A stretch of 64,000 nucleotides of DNA from NCBI RefSeq assembly GCF_009017415.1, contig NC_092405.1, forward strand, positions 2,294,001-2,358,000, written 5' to 3'. Source of the stretch: Aspergillus flavus (Eukaryota > Ascomycota > Eurotiomycetes > Eurotiales > Aspergillaceae). Shown here one piece after another: positions 54,267 to 64,000 of this stretch. The position numbers and the translations under genes are program-made. How positions within the stretch are numbered: position 1 is the stretch's first letter; the number at the start of each line of letters is the position of its first letter. The notes under the pieces were generated by a model. It did no database searches and was not told the origin of the DNA. It saw only the letters and a list, made by a program, of their open reading frames with translations.

Positions 54267-57200
54267 ATGTCATTTCGAGGTTTCAGAGATAACCCCCCTC
54301 GAAGAGGAGGGAGGGGTGGACCGACAACGCCTCAGGGAAGAGGAAACGCAAAAACCAACATCTACTTGTTCGTCCACCGGATGTCATCCCTATTCGAATC
54401 ACAGCACTAAATATTAACTTCCTATAGACCACCAGATGGGAGAGTTCCTCCCCCCAGTCCCACCGTAAGGGAAACTGAAGACGGCATTCAGAAAGCGATC
54501 GCAGATCCCTTGACTCTGAGGAAGCTCCAACTCAACTCCGAATACCCTCCTCGACCAGGATACGGAACCAAGGGACAGCCCGTCGTCCTATGGGCGAACT
54601 ATCTTAATATTATCCCTGATTCCAATCTGATTTTGTACAGATATGCTGTTGACGTGAGGCCCTCTGTTTCTGGCAGGAAGCGGGCCCAAATCGTGAGATT
54701 GGTTCTCGAGGCGCCAGAACTTTCCTCGGTGGCAGCCAACCTAGTCACTGATTTCAAGTCTACCATCATATCACGAGAGAAATTGCCGTTGACAAATAAT
54801 GCAATCATCGTACCCGTGTTGTACCGAAGTGAACTAGAGGACGAACCCGCCGAGGACGCTACCCAGTATAAAGCCCGTATCCTGTACACCAATACTCTAC
54901 GGGTCTCGCAGTTGATAGAATATCTGACATCGACCGACTTTAACCAATATAATGAGAAACTACCAATGGTTCAAGCGCTAAATATTCTTTTGAATCACTA
55001 CGCCATGACATCTCCGGACCTTGTCTCGCGTGGTGGAACTAGAGCTAACAGAACCTTTCCACTTAGCAACAAGGCCCCACTGTCAGACAAGGCCCATCTA
55101 GTCGGTGGGCTGACAGCAATTCGTGGGTTCTTTTCGAGCGTCAGACTCGCCGCTGCTAGGGTCCTGGTTAATGTAAATGTTAGCCATGGGGCATTCTACA
55201 ACAGCGGACGTCTGATTGACTTGATTGATACATTTCAAAAGGCAAACGGCAAGAGCCTGACTGATTTGAATGAATTTCTGCATGGCATCCGGGGATGCAC
55301 GCTTCATTTACGCGAAAGAAGAAATCGAAGCGGCGAGCTTATCATCAGGCCTAAGACCATCCATTCTCTTGCCAGGCGCGGTGATGGCACAGACTTACCA
55401 CTGAACAGAAAACCCGAGATACAGTCATTTGGCGCGGGCTCTAAAGGTATAAAGTTCTGGCTAGAACCTCGTCAAGCGCCAGCATCCAGGTCTTCTCTGG
55501 GATCGAATAAAAAGAGACGCCAGCAATCAGGACCTGCAGCATCACCAGCTGGACCCGCGAGGTTAATTAGTGTGTATGATTACTTTCTGGAGAGTGAGTT
55601 TGTTTCCGAATCGAGACGACACAACTACTCTACTAACACCTGGGGTCTAGCGTACAACATCCGAGACCAACGGCCAGATTTACCTGTCATCAACATTAGC
55701 ACACGTGCTAGCCCTACATACCAATTGGCACAAGAGTTCGAGATACTTCCGGGCCAGATTCACAACGGAGAGTTGTCCCCCGTCCAGACGCAAGACATGA
55801 TCAGATTTGCTGTACGCCCACCCTTGCAGAACGCCTTTTCTATCGTCAACCAAGGAGCAGATACTGTTGGCTTGAACCCTGAAAGGAATACAATACTGGT
55901 AAGTTCTTATCATGAAATGATAGTTGGTAATAATAGTAACGTTTGACTCATATGGTAGACACGAATCGGTATATCTACGTCGAGGCGGCTGATCACCGTT
56001 GAGGGGCGCATCTTGGACCAGCCAAATGTTATGTACCGGGGAATGCCAGCGTAAAGCAATTTTCAGGCTCCTGGAATATAACGAGCACCAAATTCAACGT
56101 CCCCGGCCAACGGCTGCGGAAATGGTCGTATCTTCTGGTCTCGGACAAGAATGTACAAGATACATTTCGTGACGTGAAAAGCTTTCAGCCAGTTGTCAAG
56201 AAGCTCCAGGCTGCCCTTATGGACACCGGCGTTCCGGTAGACGTGCCCTTCCCTGGAAAGATAGTCAGAGTGGATAAGGATGACACAGCGGACCTTGATA
56301 ATACTCTTAGAGGAGCAGCCAACAGTTTAGACCTTCTCTACATCGTTTTGCCCAAGAAAGAGAGTCGCTGGTACCTAGTAATCAAGCGGTTGTGTGATGT
56401 GGAGTACGGATTGCAGACGATTTGCAGTGTTGGTCCTAAGCTGGTGGCGAAGAAAGGTCAAACGATGGAACAATATGACAAGTCCCTGGATCAGTATATG
56501 AGGAATGTGGCAATGAAGTTCAACCTGAAGCTGGGCGGGACGAATCACGTTGTGGATAATCTTCGTTTGAGTATCATCAATGAAGACAAGACCATGATTG
56601 TTGGCTTGGATGTAACACATCCAACAGGGTCTTCGCAGGTCTCTTCAGCCACTGCACCTAGCGTGGCAGCGATGGTTGCTAGCATCGACAAAACACTTGG
56701 GCAATGGCCCGCAACTATTCAGGTCCAGTCTCACGGTGGAAAAGAGGAAATCGATAGCTTGGATGGTATGTTTAAGCGGCACCTTAGGCTATGGAAGCTC
56801 CTGGGAAAACACGCGTCATTCCCTGAAAACATTATCGTCTTCCGAGACGGAATCTCGGAAGGTCAGTATATGAAGTGCTTGACCGAAGAGCTGCCTCTAA
56901 TGCGGAAGGCTTGTCGAGAAATATATCCTAAGGAAATGCATGAGAAAAATCTTCCTAAGTTCACCATTATTATTGTCAGCAAGCGGCATCACACGCGCTT
57001 CTACCCTACTGAAGGACAAACTGCTGACAAAAATGGAAACACACCACCGTGCACGATCGTCGATCGATCTATCACTGATCCCCACTGTTTCAGCTTCTTT
57101 CTCCAGCCTCATTCCGCTATCCACGGAACTGCCCGCAACGCCTTCTATTTTGTGATCCTAGATGAGGTTTTCAGCCAGCGATATACGGGGAAGCTTCGTC

Positions 57201-57466
57201 CCAAATACAAGAACGTCGCCGAGATTGTGCAAGATCTGACTTTGAATCTGAGCTACCTCGTTGGACGTGCTACAAAGGGGGTTAGAGTCTGTTGCCCTGC
57301 GCGATACGCCGACCTGGTCTGTGACCGGGCCAGATGCTATCTGAGTCGATTTTACGAACCGGCGTCTGAGACCTCATCGGTGGCCAGTGGTGCTAGTACA
57401 GTGCAGGCAACAAACAGGGATGTGCTTGTTCACGAGAAAATCAGAAATACAATGTTTTACATCTAA
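54267..57466 (+). CDS. Argonaute (PAZ-PIWI) with a one-base frameshift
   Basis: Small-RNA-guided silencing effector of the fungal QDE-2/PpdA type. Exons 54267-54367, 54428-55898 and 55959-57466 encode a protein of about 1026 residues if one missing base is allowed for. An RGG-rich N-terminus (PPRRGGRGGPTTPQGRG) precedes the N domain, the linker with GGLTAIRGFFSSVRLA, the PAZ domain (VYDYFLESEF to FEILPGQ, about 415-480), and PIWI. The PIWI catalytic set looks complete: Asp in GLDVTHP (about 740), Glu in GKEEIDSL (about 786), Asp in FRDGISEGQ (about 818) and Asp in ARYADLVC (about 973). In exon 3 the frame must shift at CGGGG (56037-56041): upstream RILDQPNVMYRG, downstream NASVKQFSGSWNITS. 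As written the exons total 3080 nt, one short of a multiple of three. No intron can absorb the shift. Either a recent null mutation or a homopolymer error. Confidence 0.85.
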
Positions 57467-57849
57467 TGCTTGGAGGGTCAGAATCAATAGGGCTTCTACG
57501 AATCTTTGCACTACGGAACCAAATTATTCCTTGGCGCATTGTGAAGGATGCGCTGCACACTCAAGACAAGAAAAAACACACAAGCATTACCCACTCACTG
57601 GCTGAATGAGGTTGAGCGCAAGCAATGGTTACAAAGGTGTCAAGCGAGGGAGTTGAAATTTCAAAATTATTGCAGATACCAAATTGCGCTGTACCTATTT
57701 GACATAGTCCCGTGCGCGACAATAGTAACATAGCATGAAGAAAGTTGAACTAATAACCTACAAGTCAAGGACACATTCACACAATCCACATCACCACCCC
57801 TCTCCAAAACAAAAGTAAAACAAAAACAAGAAAGAGGGAAAGCGAAAAA
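57467..57849. other. Convergent intergenic region
   Basis: 383 bp between the Argonaute (+) and the Zn2Cys6 gene (-). No gene seen. Confidence 0.5.
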
Positions 57850-59172
57850 CTACAAAATAGCCCCCCTAGCCAAAAACCAAGCCCTAGCCTCCTCAATCCC
57901 CAAATAACTAACCAAAAGCATCCTCCCAAAAACATCCACATCCCCAGCCCTCGCCTCAGTAAGCACCCTCCCAAAATTCAACTCCCCAACAACAAAATGA
58001 TCCTTCTCCACCCACGCCGCCCCAAACTCCGCCGCATCCTGCGCCCCCCACAAATGCGCCGAGAGGTACCAGCTATGCACCAGCCCCAGCCTACCATCAC
58101 AGACGAGATTCCTATACCCCTGGACTGACTTATAGAGCTGTATAAGATAGAACGCGAAGAGGACGGTTCTGCGCGCGGATTCTTGGAAGATCCACGAGGT
58201 CCAGAAGTCTTGTTTTGCTTCTGGGGTGGGTGGGAAGATGGTGGGGGTGTTTGTGGGGTCGGGGAAGTAGATACAGGAGAGGAGGGTTAGGGCTGAGGAT
58301 TCGATGTGGGGAATTAGGGAGACGTTGGAGTTTGGGTCTGGGGAGAAGAAGAGCATGATTTGGTAGAGGAGGAGGGCGTGTGTGTGGGAGAGGGTTTCTA
58401 GGGGTGTTGTGGGCACCGGGGATGTGAGGAGGGTTTGGATGTTGGTGTTTATTAGGGAGGTTATTAGGGGCCTGTTGAGGGGGTTTAGGGTTATGTGGAG
58501 GGCGCAGCTTGTGTAGGCGTCTGTTGTTGAGTTGGTTAGTCTCTTCTTTTGTTTTCTATTGTGGGTGTAAGAGGAAGAGAAATTGTATGTTGACTCGCCT
58601 TGCATGTATTTTGGCATGCCATTTATGTAGAGCTGCTTATGAGACCAAGGGGTTTGGTTCTCTTGGACCATCATCTTGGGGACATCTTTGAGGACATCGA
58701 TGGCGAATTGGAGCCGGGATGCTATGATAGCTGAGAGAGGCATCGGGGGTCTTGCTACCGGAGCGGTCATTGTGTTGCTTGGTCGTGGAATGAGGACACC
58801 ACTATGTGATTCCGATGACAGGCATGGGGCGTTGATATCAATGTAATCCCACTGTGGATCGAAGACATCGAACGGATGAGCAACAGCAGGAGGGTCGGGT
58901 AGCTCAGGTATACTGAACTCGGTCATGCACGAGACACCGGCATCAAACGATAACGGCGTATCAACCGTCTGAGCAATGGATTCGACCATCTCGTCGATCA
59001 GCTCCTGTGGTATTGCGGGCTGTCGTCCCGGGTAAATGCATGGCGTATTCCTGGTAGTGCATCGAGAACAAGCCGGGAATGCCAGATCGCAGCGTCGCTT
59101 GGCGGTCTTGCACGCTTCGCATGATTTGCGTCGCGGTGGGGGGTTTCCTCGCTCGGCCAATAAGGGGTTCAT
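57850..59172 (-). CDS. Zn2Cys6 transcription factor
   Basis: Two exons (58599-59172 and 57850-58520) encode 414 aa. The zinc cluster has cysteines at 18, 21, 28, 35, 38 and 45 (C-x2-C-x6-C-x6-C-x2-C-x6-C), with a short Pro-rich N-terminus. The intron at 58521-58598 has a GC donor (GCGAGT), a CTAAC branch and an AG acceptor. It is 78 bp and has no stop, so both forms are translatable. Removal joins PKYMQDAYTSCAL, a common motif in this regulator subgroup. The C-terminal half is the fungal-specific helical domain. These regulators often control a neighbouring gene; here the NmrA-like gene is divergent, and the shared promoter holds three CGG-N4-CCG sites. Confidence 0.88.
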   Translation of the reverse strand: MNPLLAERGNPPPRRKSCEACKTAKRRCDLAFPACSRCTTRNTPCIYPGRQPAIPQELIDEMVESIAQTVDTPLSFDAGVSCMTEFSIPELPDPPAVAHPFDVFDPQWDYIDINAPCLSSESHSGVLIPRPSNTMTAPVARPPMPLSAIIASRLQFAIDVLKDVPKMMVQENQTPWSHKQLYINGMPKYMQGESTYNFSSSYTHNRKQKKRLTNSTTDAYTSCALHITLNPLNRPLITSLINTNIQTLLTSPVPTTPLETLSHTHALLLYQIMLFFSPDPNSNVSLIPHIESSALTLLSCIYFPDPTNTPTIFPPTPEAKQDFWTSWIFQESARRTVLFAFYLIQLYKSVQGYRNLVCDGRLGLVHSWYLSAHLWGAQDAAEFGAAWVEKDHFVVGELNFGRVLTEARAGDVDVFGRMLLVSYLGIEEARAWFLARGAIL

Positions 59173-59197
59173 TGTATATCACACTGGTATCTGTTCT

Positions 59198-59209
59198 GCG
59201 GACTTCCGC
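59198..59209. promoter_or_regulatory. Palindromic Zn2Cys6 site 1 (GCGGACTTCCGC)
   Basis: Everted half sites CGG and CCG separated by four bases, the classic layout bound by a Zn2Cys6 dimer. It lies 26 bp upstream of the regulator's own start codon. Confidence 0.65.
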
Positions 59210-59278
59210 TGTTTAGGTGGGAAAAAACTGATCTTACATTTGTTGGGAGGAGAGATATCGCTTGATGTGGGTCTGGGG

Positions 59279-59290
59279 GCGGAATTCCGC
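59279..59290. promoter_or_regulatory. Palindromic Zn2Cys6 site 2 (GCGGAATTCCGC)
   Basis: A perfect 12-bp palindrome that differs from site 1 at a single central base. It lies near the middle of the intergenic region. Confidence 0.68.
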
Positions 59291-59349
59291 AAGCTAGTTG
59301 TGTGTTCGGCCAATTGGAGACGGCGCCGATGATTAGGGTTGCGGATTGG

Positions 59350-59361
59350 GTGGAACTCCGC
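59350..59361. promoter_or_regulatory. Degenerate site 3 (GTGGAACTCCGC)
   Basis: The same 12-bp layout with one mismatch in a CGG half site (TGG). It lies 24 bp upstream of the TATATAAA that serves the NmrA-like gene. Confidence 0.5.
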
Positions 59362-59526
59362 TCTAGACCCTTGAAGACCATCAGTATATAAAGCCGTCAA
59401 CATTGGATAGATAGCTCTGAACAACAACACGGTCCTCTCATTATCATTCTCATTCTTATTTCCAAATCCACCTGGTCTTCAATTGATACAAACACTCACA
59501 ACAAAATCACTACACTACATTAAACA

Positions 59527-60447
59527 ATGTCCACCTCCACCTTCTTCGTTTGCGGTGCCACCGGCACCCAAGGCGGCGCCGTGATCAACCACCTCCTCAA
59601 AGCCGGCGCCGAAGTCCACGCCATAACCCGCAACCTAGACACCCCAGCGGCCCAGAACCTACAATCCCGCGGTGTAAACCTCAGTCAAGGGGACTTCACC
59701 GACCTAGAAACTTTCAAACAAAGCATGAAGGGATGCACCGCGCTCTTCCTCAACCTAATGCCCGACCTACGTGTCCCAAACAGCGAAGTCCACCAGGCCG
59801 AAAACATTCTATCAACCGCCAAAGAAGCGGGCATCAGGCACGTCATCTACTCTAGTGGGTTCTCTGTCAACGAGCCCCAACGCCTACGGAACTGGGACCC
59901 GAACAGTTTCGTGGCGAAGATTCTACTCAACAAACAAGCCGTCGAGAATAAAGTAAGAACAGCTGGATTCGAGTACTGGACTATTTTACGACCTGGCAAC
60001 TTCATGGCGAATTACTTGCATCCCCTTGTTCAGATGTATCCCGGGTTTGTTGAGACCGGCGTCTGGACTACCGCTCTACTTCCTGAGACGAAGCTTCCGA
60101 TGGTGGATCACAATGATATTGGAGCTTTTGGGGCTGCGGCACTGTTCGATCCCGCAAGATTCCATGAGAAGGAGATTGAGATTGCTTCCGAGTTTATGCA
60201 TCCGGAGGATGTGACGAAGGCATTGTCGCGCGCGACTGGCAGGGATGTCAAAGTGGACTTTTTGTCGCAGGAAGAGATTGAAAAGCAAGCTACGCAGAAT
60301 CCGTTCATTGGGGGCCAGTTGTTGGCCCGCGATATGGCACAGTTTGTAGATTTGGAGGAGGTGAGAGCTTGGAAGCTGCCTTTGGGGACGTTCGAGAAGT
60401 TTTTGGAGAGGGAGAAGGAGAGGGTAAAAACGACTTGGTCTGTTTAA
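59527..60447 (+). CDS. NmrA-like NAD(P)-binding protein
   Basis: An intronless protein of 306 aa. The Rossmann dinucleotide motif GATGTQGG lies at residues 10-17 directly after a hydrophobic strand (FFVC). The usual NmrA/atypical SDR segments follow: HAITRNLDTPAAQNLQSRGV, GIRHVIYSSGF, WTILRPGNFMANYL and MVDHNDIGAFGAAALFDP. There is no Tyr-x3-Lys catalytic pair of classical SDRs, so it may be a redox sensor or an isoflavone-reductase-like enzyme. In fungi, NmrA itself binds GATA factors in response to NAD(P) ratio, but this gene belongs to the wide NmrA-like family. Divergence from a Zn2Cys6 regulator with shared palindromic sites suggests it is the regulator's target. Confidence 0.9.
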   Translation: MSTSTFFVCGATGTQGGAVINHLLKAGAEVHAITRNLDTPAAQNLQSRGVNLSQGDFTDLETFKQSMKGCTALFLNLMPDLRVPNSEVHQAENILSTAKEAGIRHVIYSSGFSVNEPQRLRNWDPNSFVAKILLNKQAVENKVRTAGFEYWTILRPGNFMANYLHPLVQMYPGFVETGVWTTALLPETKLPMVDHNDIGAFGAAALFDPARFHEKEIEIASEFMHPEDVTKALSRATGRDVKVDFLSQEEIEKQATQNPFIGGQLLARDMAQFVDLEEVRAWKLPLGTFEKFLEREKERVKTTWSV

Positions 60448-60931
60448 GGTGGATTGATCTGTTACTTGTGTTCCTCTTTTAAATCCTTTATTATTTTCCA
60501 TGTTTTATCGATTTTTGTCGTCTTAGAACGTTACGAATGCATCATGTTTCTTCATGTTCAATCTTCACTATAGGCAGTAGTAGTAGATCCCAGTAGCTCT
60601 TTTTGATTGCTTTAGCGGTTTTCCAAGTAGAGCAATAATATGATCGGTCCCGGCCCTTGAGCAAGTGGTTTCCACCAGGGAGCGGATACCCTATAATTAC
60701 CACTTTCACCGTAGTCAACCCCATCAAAAACAGGGTGAACAGAGCAGATATTCTACCACCGCCGCGGCCATGTCTGGTCTAGGGCTACGATGCATCATGC
60801 CACCTGCGCCGCGGCATTATCCACCTTCTTATTAAGGTTAGCGTGGTTGGTTATGGATGTAACAAAGAGAAAGGAGAAAAGAACACAACGACCAATTCAT
60901 CTGAGCAACTTCTCATAGCCAAATAATCACA
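60448..60931. other. Intergenic
   Basis: 484 bp between two same-strand genes. No gene or clear motif seen. Confidence 0.5.
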
Positions 60932-62853
60932 ATGCTTGTTAGAGCTCGGGCTATTCGATGTACAAGTCATCTTGTGATATCAACTAATCGGGCATTGATA
61001 CCTTTGAACCCCTCTTCTATCTCACGGACTTTCTCTACTTATCACGCCTTAACCCGCCATTCCGCCGAAAGCTCTGAGCTGTTTGAGTATACATCTGGAA
61101 GATGGATGTTAGTAGCTCCTATAACCTATTCTGTACTGGCTTTCGCGGGTGATACTTGATTGATGACGGCCGACAGCTTCAATGAATCCCTGAGACTCGC
61201 GGAACGACGACGCGTCTTCAACGTCCCTGAATTGAAGCGCCTTGCTGCCGAGTCGATTAACCAAAGCGCGAAGGATGTCGCCAGCTTTGAGAAGGTTGCT
61301 GAGGGGTCGTTTAACCGTGTTTTTCTAGTGACAATGAACGATGGTACCAAGCTTATCGCCCGTGTCCCGTATCCCCTTATCGAACCGAAATACTTCGTGG
61401 TAGCCAGTGAAGTTGCGACTTTGGATTACCTTCGTCTACATGATATACCCGTACCCAAGGTGTTTGGCTACTCGGCTACGTCGGATAATGCAGCAGGGAC
61501 GGAATACATCTTTATGGAATATATCCGTGGACAGATCTTGGGTAATCTGTGGTTCGACTTGTCTGATGATGATTGTTCCAAAGCTATTAAAAATATTGTC
61601 GACCTGGAAGCTCGCCTTTTCAAACTACGATTTCCTGCCAGTGGAAGCCTTTACTATACGGCGGATCTGTGCTCCAAAACTGATAGACCACCCGTGCCGA
61701 TAGAAGATCCACCGAGCAACGGCCGGTTTAGTATAGGGCCCGAGACTACTCCACGAATGTGGTTCGGGAAAAGACGTGAACTACAAGTAGAACGCGGCCC
61801 GTGTATGTTCCTTCCATCGTTTGTCTGACGCTTTACTATCTAAGACCCCACACTGTTGACGAGATCCACTAATAAGCTGTAGATGAGACTGCAGAGGCGG
61901 CCCTGACCGCGGGTGCGAAGAAGGAGCTTGCTTACTTAGCTAGGTTCGGTAAAAGACTGCAACCTCGTGAGCGTGTTTATAGAGCGTTATACGGTTACAA
62001 AGAAGTGTCCCATTTGGGTCAGGTGAGGAATTTGGAAGACTATCTACGTGTTGCACCGTATCTAGTGCCGGAAAACATCAAATCTCTTTGCCAGCCTACA
62101 ATCAGACACCCGGACTGGCACCCGAACAATATATTGGTGTCCGACGATCTTAAAATTACTGGTTTAATAGACTGGCAGCATGGCTCTATCTTACCACTCT
62201 TCCTAAATTGTGGGTTTCCGCAACATATATGGAATTGTGGGGACGAGGTTTCAAAATCTCTCGACACGCCTAAGTTACCAGACAATTTCGATGATCTCGA
62301 TGATAGCGACCAGCTTAAAGAGCTGGAAATTCTCCGAAAACGTCGTATCCATCATTACTACGCATGGTATACTGCAATGTTGAATCCTGTTCATACTATT
62401 GCCATGGACCACGATCTAAGCTTGATGAAGGGCCTGATTTTCAACCACGCGAGCAACCCATGGGATGGGGATATGGTGTCACTAAAAGCGGACCTCGTTT
62501 ATATAGCGCAGAACTGGGACAAACTGTCCAACCCATCGTCCGGCACTAAGGCGGGTGTCTGCCCATTAGAATATTCGAACGGCGAGGCGAACTCATGGTT
62601 GATGTTCAATAGCTGGCAGATCGGAGGTGACGCACAGATATTGAACTTCAGGAACCATATTGGTTGTGGGCCAGATGGGTGGGTGCCGTCGGACGGATAT
62701 GACAAAGCTAAGCAACGTGAAATGAAATTCAAGGAAACTGCGTTCGAGGGACTTAAATCGGAAACTACGTCGGAAAGTGATTTGGAAAAGGTCTGGGCCA
62801 AGATGTCCGAGAATTGGATGTTCGATGATTTCGACGAAGAGCCATATCAGTAG
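60932..62853 (+). CDS. Aim9-type mitochondrial phosphotransferase (APH family)
   Basis: Three exons (60932-61107, 61177-61802, 61883-62853) total 1773 nt and encode 590 aa. The N-terminus (LVRARAIRCTSHLVISTNRA, no acidic residues) is a likely mitochondrial presequence, followed by SRTFST. The aminoglycoside-phosphotransferase-type kinase fold shows VAEGSFNRVFLV (nucleotide loop, about 100-112), the invariant-lysine replacement region LIARVPYP, FMEYIRGQILG (hinge), IRHPDWHPNNILVSDD (catalytic loop, about 340) and ITGLIDWQHGSILPLF (metal-binding Asp). Together with the ELQVERGP segment at the splice site this matches the Aim9 group that is expanded in Aspergillus. Substrate unknown. Many copies occur in subtelomeric and accessory loci. 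Confidence 0.88.
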
Positions 62854-63207
62854 CTGCACGATACATATTGGGTGTCTATACGCGGAGTTCTCTGGTGTGT
62901 CAATCGCTCGATCACACCACGACCGCCCAGGTGTTTGATTCGACACCCTCATGAAAATGGGCTAGGGACTGGTCTTAGCGGACCTATCGAGAAATCGATG
63001 GGCAAGGTAGCTGTAGGGTTTCATTGATTTCCATAACGGATTCTCTCTTATCCTAGTATATGTATACGGCGGTGTAATGTAATGCATATTTCCTTCTGGG
63101 GGATCAGCCTCGGCTTCCAGCTGTAACCACTATGTATATATCATGCTTGATTCGGGTATCGCTAAGAATATACTTGTCCTTACTTGTTCCTGATATATCT
63201 TTCTAGA
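62854..63207. other. Intergenic
   Basis: 354 bp downstream of the Aim9-type gene, with no coding frame supported. Confidence 0.5.
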
Positions 63208-63281
63208 ATGAGGATCAGCACAGTAGCTGGAGTCTGGGCCTTTCTTAGCATCAAGGCTGCCAACGCCATTGAATTGACAGG
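63208..63281 (+). pseudogene. Isolated signal-peptide exon of a secreted protein (relic)
   Basis: An ATG at 63208 starts a 24-codon exon that reads as a signal peptide with a cleavage-like Ala-Asn-Ala (RISTVAGVWAFLSIKAANA, then IEL). It ends in a good GTAAGC donor at 63282. The start resembles fungal GH76 (Dcw1/Dfg5-type) glycosidases, which begin with a similar leader and NAIEL, but that is from memory of the family style. No downstream exon with any coding look follows before 64000, so the rest is lost or outside the window. Confidence 0.35.
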
Positions 63282-64000
63282 GTAAGCAACCCAACCCTAA
63301 AGAAGGGCAATATGACCCAAGTGGCATGCGACGAAACCCGAGTGTCCACCATAAGCATCTACTGATCTAGAGTATCCCGTTAGTCTTTTGATGATATATC
63401 ACGGGGCTGGATCAGATAAGGTTCGGGCCGTGAATGGCCACCCTCTCGCTACTTGACTGTTCACAGTAGTTGAGAAAATACGTTGAGTACTGCGGGTTAT
63501 CTTTCAAAGATAGGGGAAGAGGAAAGGGGAACGACGAAGTGTTGTTCTGCGGAAGAAGTGTAGTATCTATGTACAACAAATGGAACCGCGTATGTCTTTA
63601 TAATATGAAAGTAAACGCGTGGCTCATTGAACTAAGATAGAAGTAGAGAGCTTTATGTCTATGGTCGTGACGCTAAAGCCATGGTCTTCGTGAAGCTAAG
63701 AGAGGTGAATTATGTATTAAGCCATATTAGAGATTGGAGTGTTTGTTCTATATGTGAGTTGTCTTTGATACGTTTCGACATAGCCCTCCTTCTAGGGTAA
63801 ATCCCTCCAAACCAACTTGTGGCGAATAGAGTGTATGTCTTGCCCAATTCTGCGTTGTGCTGTATTCAAGCCGTCACAAGCGACATGCGTGAATAATATC
63901 AAGAAGAGTCGGGCACACATCGGAGGATGGGCGAGATGGAGATGACCTGGATGTAGCCTCAGCTGTATATCAAGACTGTTCCTGGTCTTGACCCCGGCAG
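63282..64000. other. Window end, no gene recognised
   Basis: 719 bp of sequence to the window edge. If the signal-peptide exon belongs to a live gene, its other exons should be here or further right; I find none in this stretch. Confidence 0.4.

Larger units (their letters stand above)
59173..59526. promoter_or_regulatory. Bidirectional promoter with palindromic CGG-N4-CCG sites
   Basis: 354 bp between the divergent start codons of the Zn2Cys6 regulator and the NmrA-like gene. It holds three copies of a 12-bp palindrome (listed separately) and a TATATAAA at 59385-59392, about 135 bp before the NmrA-like ATG. A CT-rich leader follows. Confidence 0.7.

Noticed and set aside
56000..56070. A short intron to explain the Argonaute frameshift
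   Set aside because: The only GT-AG pairs would give introns of 34-39 bp that do not restore the frame.

Overview
The window is a 64-kb piece of a filamentous ascomycete chromosome. Short spliceosomal introns (mostly 50-85 bp, GT-AG with CTAAC/CTGAC-type branch sites), gene density and the identity of the genes (Hir1, Npr3, Trl1, Vps37, Sft2, Cox19) point to Eurotiales, most likely an Aspergillus or a close relative. There is no rRNA, no CRISPR array and no intact transposon; I recognised no tRNA.

The left and central part (about 2.5-50 kb) is mostly core housekeeping. It holds, in order: the histone chaperone hir1 (-), a stomatin-like mitochondrial protein (-), a La-domain RNA-binding protein (-), the GATOR1/SEACIT subunit npr3 (-), the CX9C protein cox19 (-), an aldo-keto reductase (+), a PAP2 lipid phosphatase (+), the ESCRT-I subunit vps37 (-), an ankyrin protein (-) divergent from tRNA ligase trl1 (+), the Golgi protein sft2 (-), a bHLH transcription factor with a long leader (+), a mitochondrial 2-oxodicarboxylate carrier (-) and a cysteine-rich GPI-anchored wall protein (-). 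I built exon models by hand from splice signals, and the intact models add up to multiples of three.

Between these lie accessory or decaying loci. A phosphorylase-NB-ARC-TPR (NLR-type) gene at 23.6-26.5 kb carries two in-frame stops. A four-exon profilin-like gene lies at 27.2-27.8 kb and shows no long ORF. A two-CxxC small-protein pseudogene sits at 1.7-2.2 kb. A strongly decayed unknown gene lies at 40.9-41.5 kb.

The right end (51-64 kb) is accessory. It has two orphan genes, an Argonaute whose coding sequence is one base short at a G-run, a Zn2Cys6 regulator divergent from an NmrA-like gene, and an Aim9-type phosphotransferase. The 354-bp intergenic region between the regulator and the NmrA-like gene contains three copies of a 12-bp CGG-N4-CCG palindrome, a likely autoregulatory module. 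The last feature is an isolated signal-peptide exon.

The most interesting points are the palindrome-controlled regulator/NmrA pair, the frameshifted Argonaute with its divergent orphan membrane-protein neighbour, the divergent profilin and the NLR relic.
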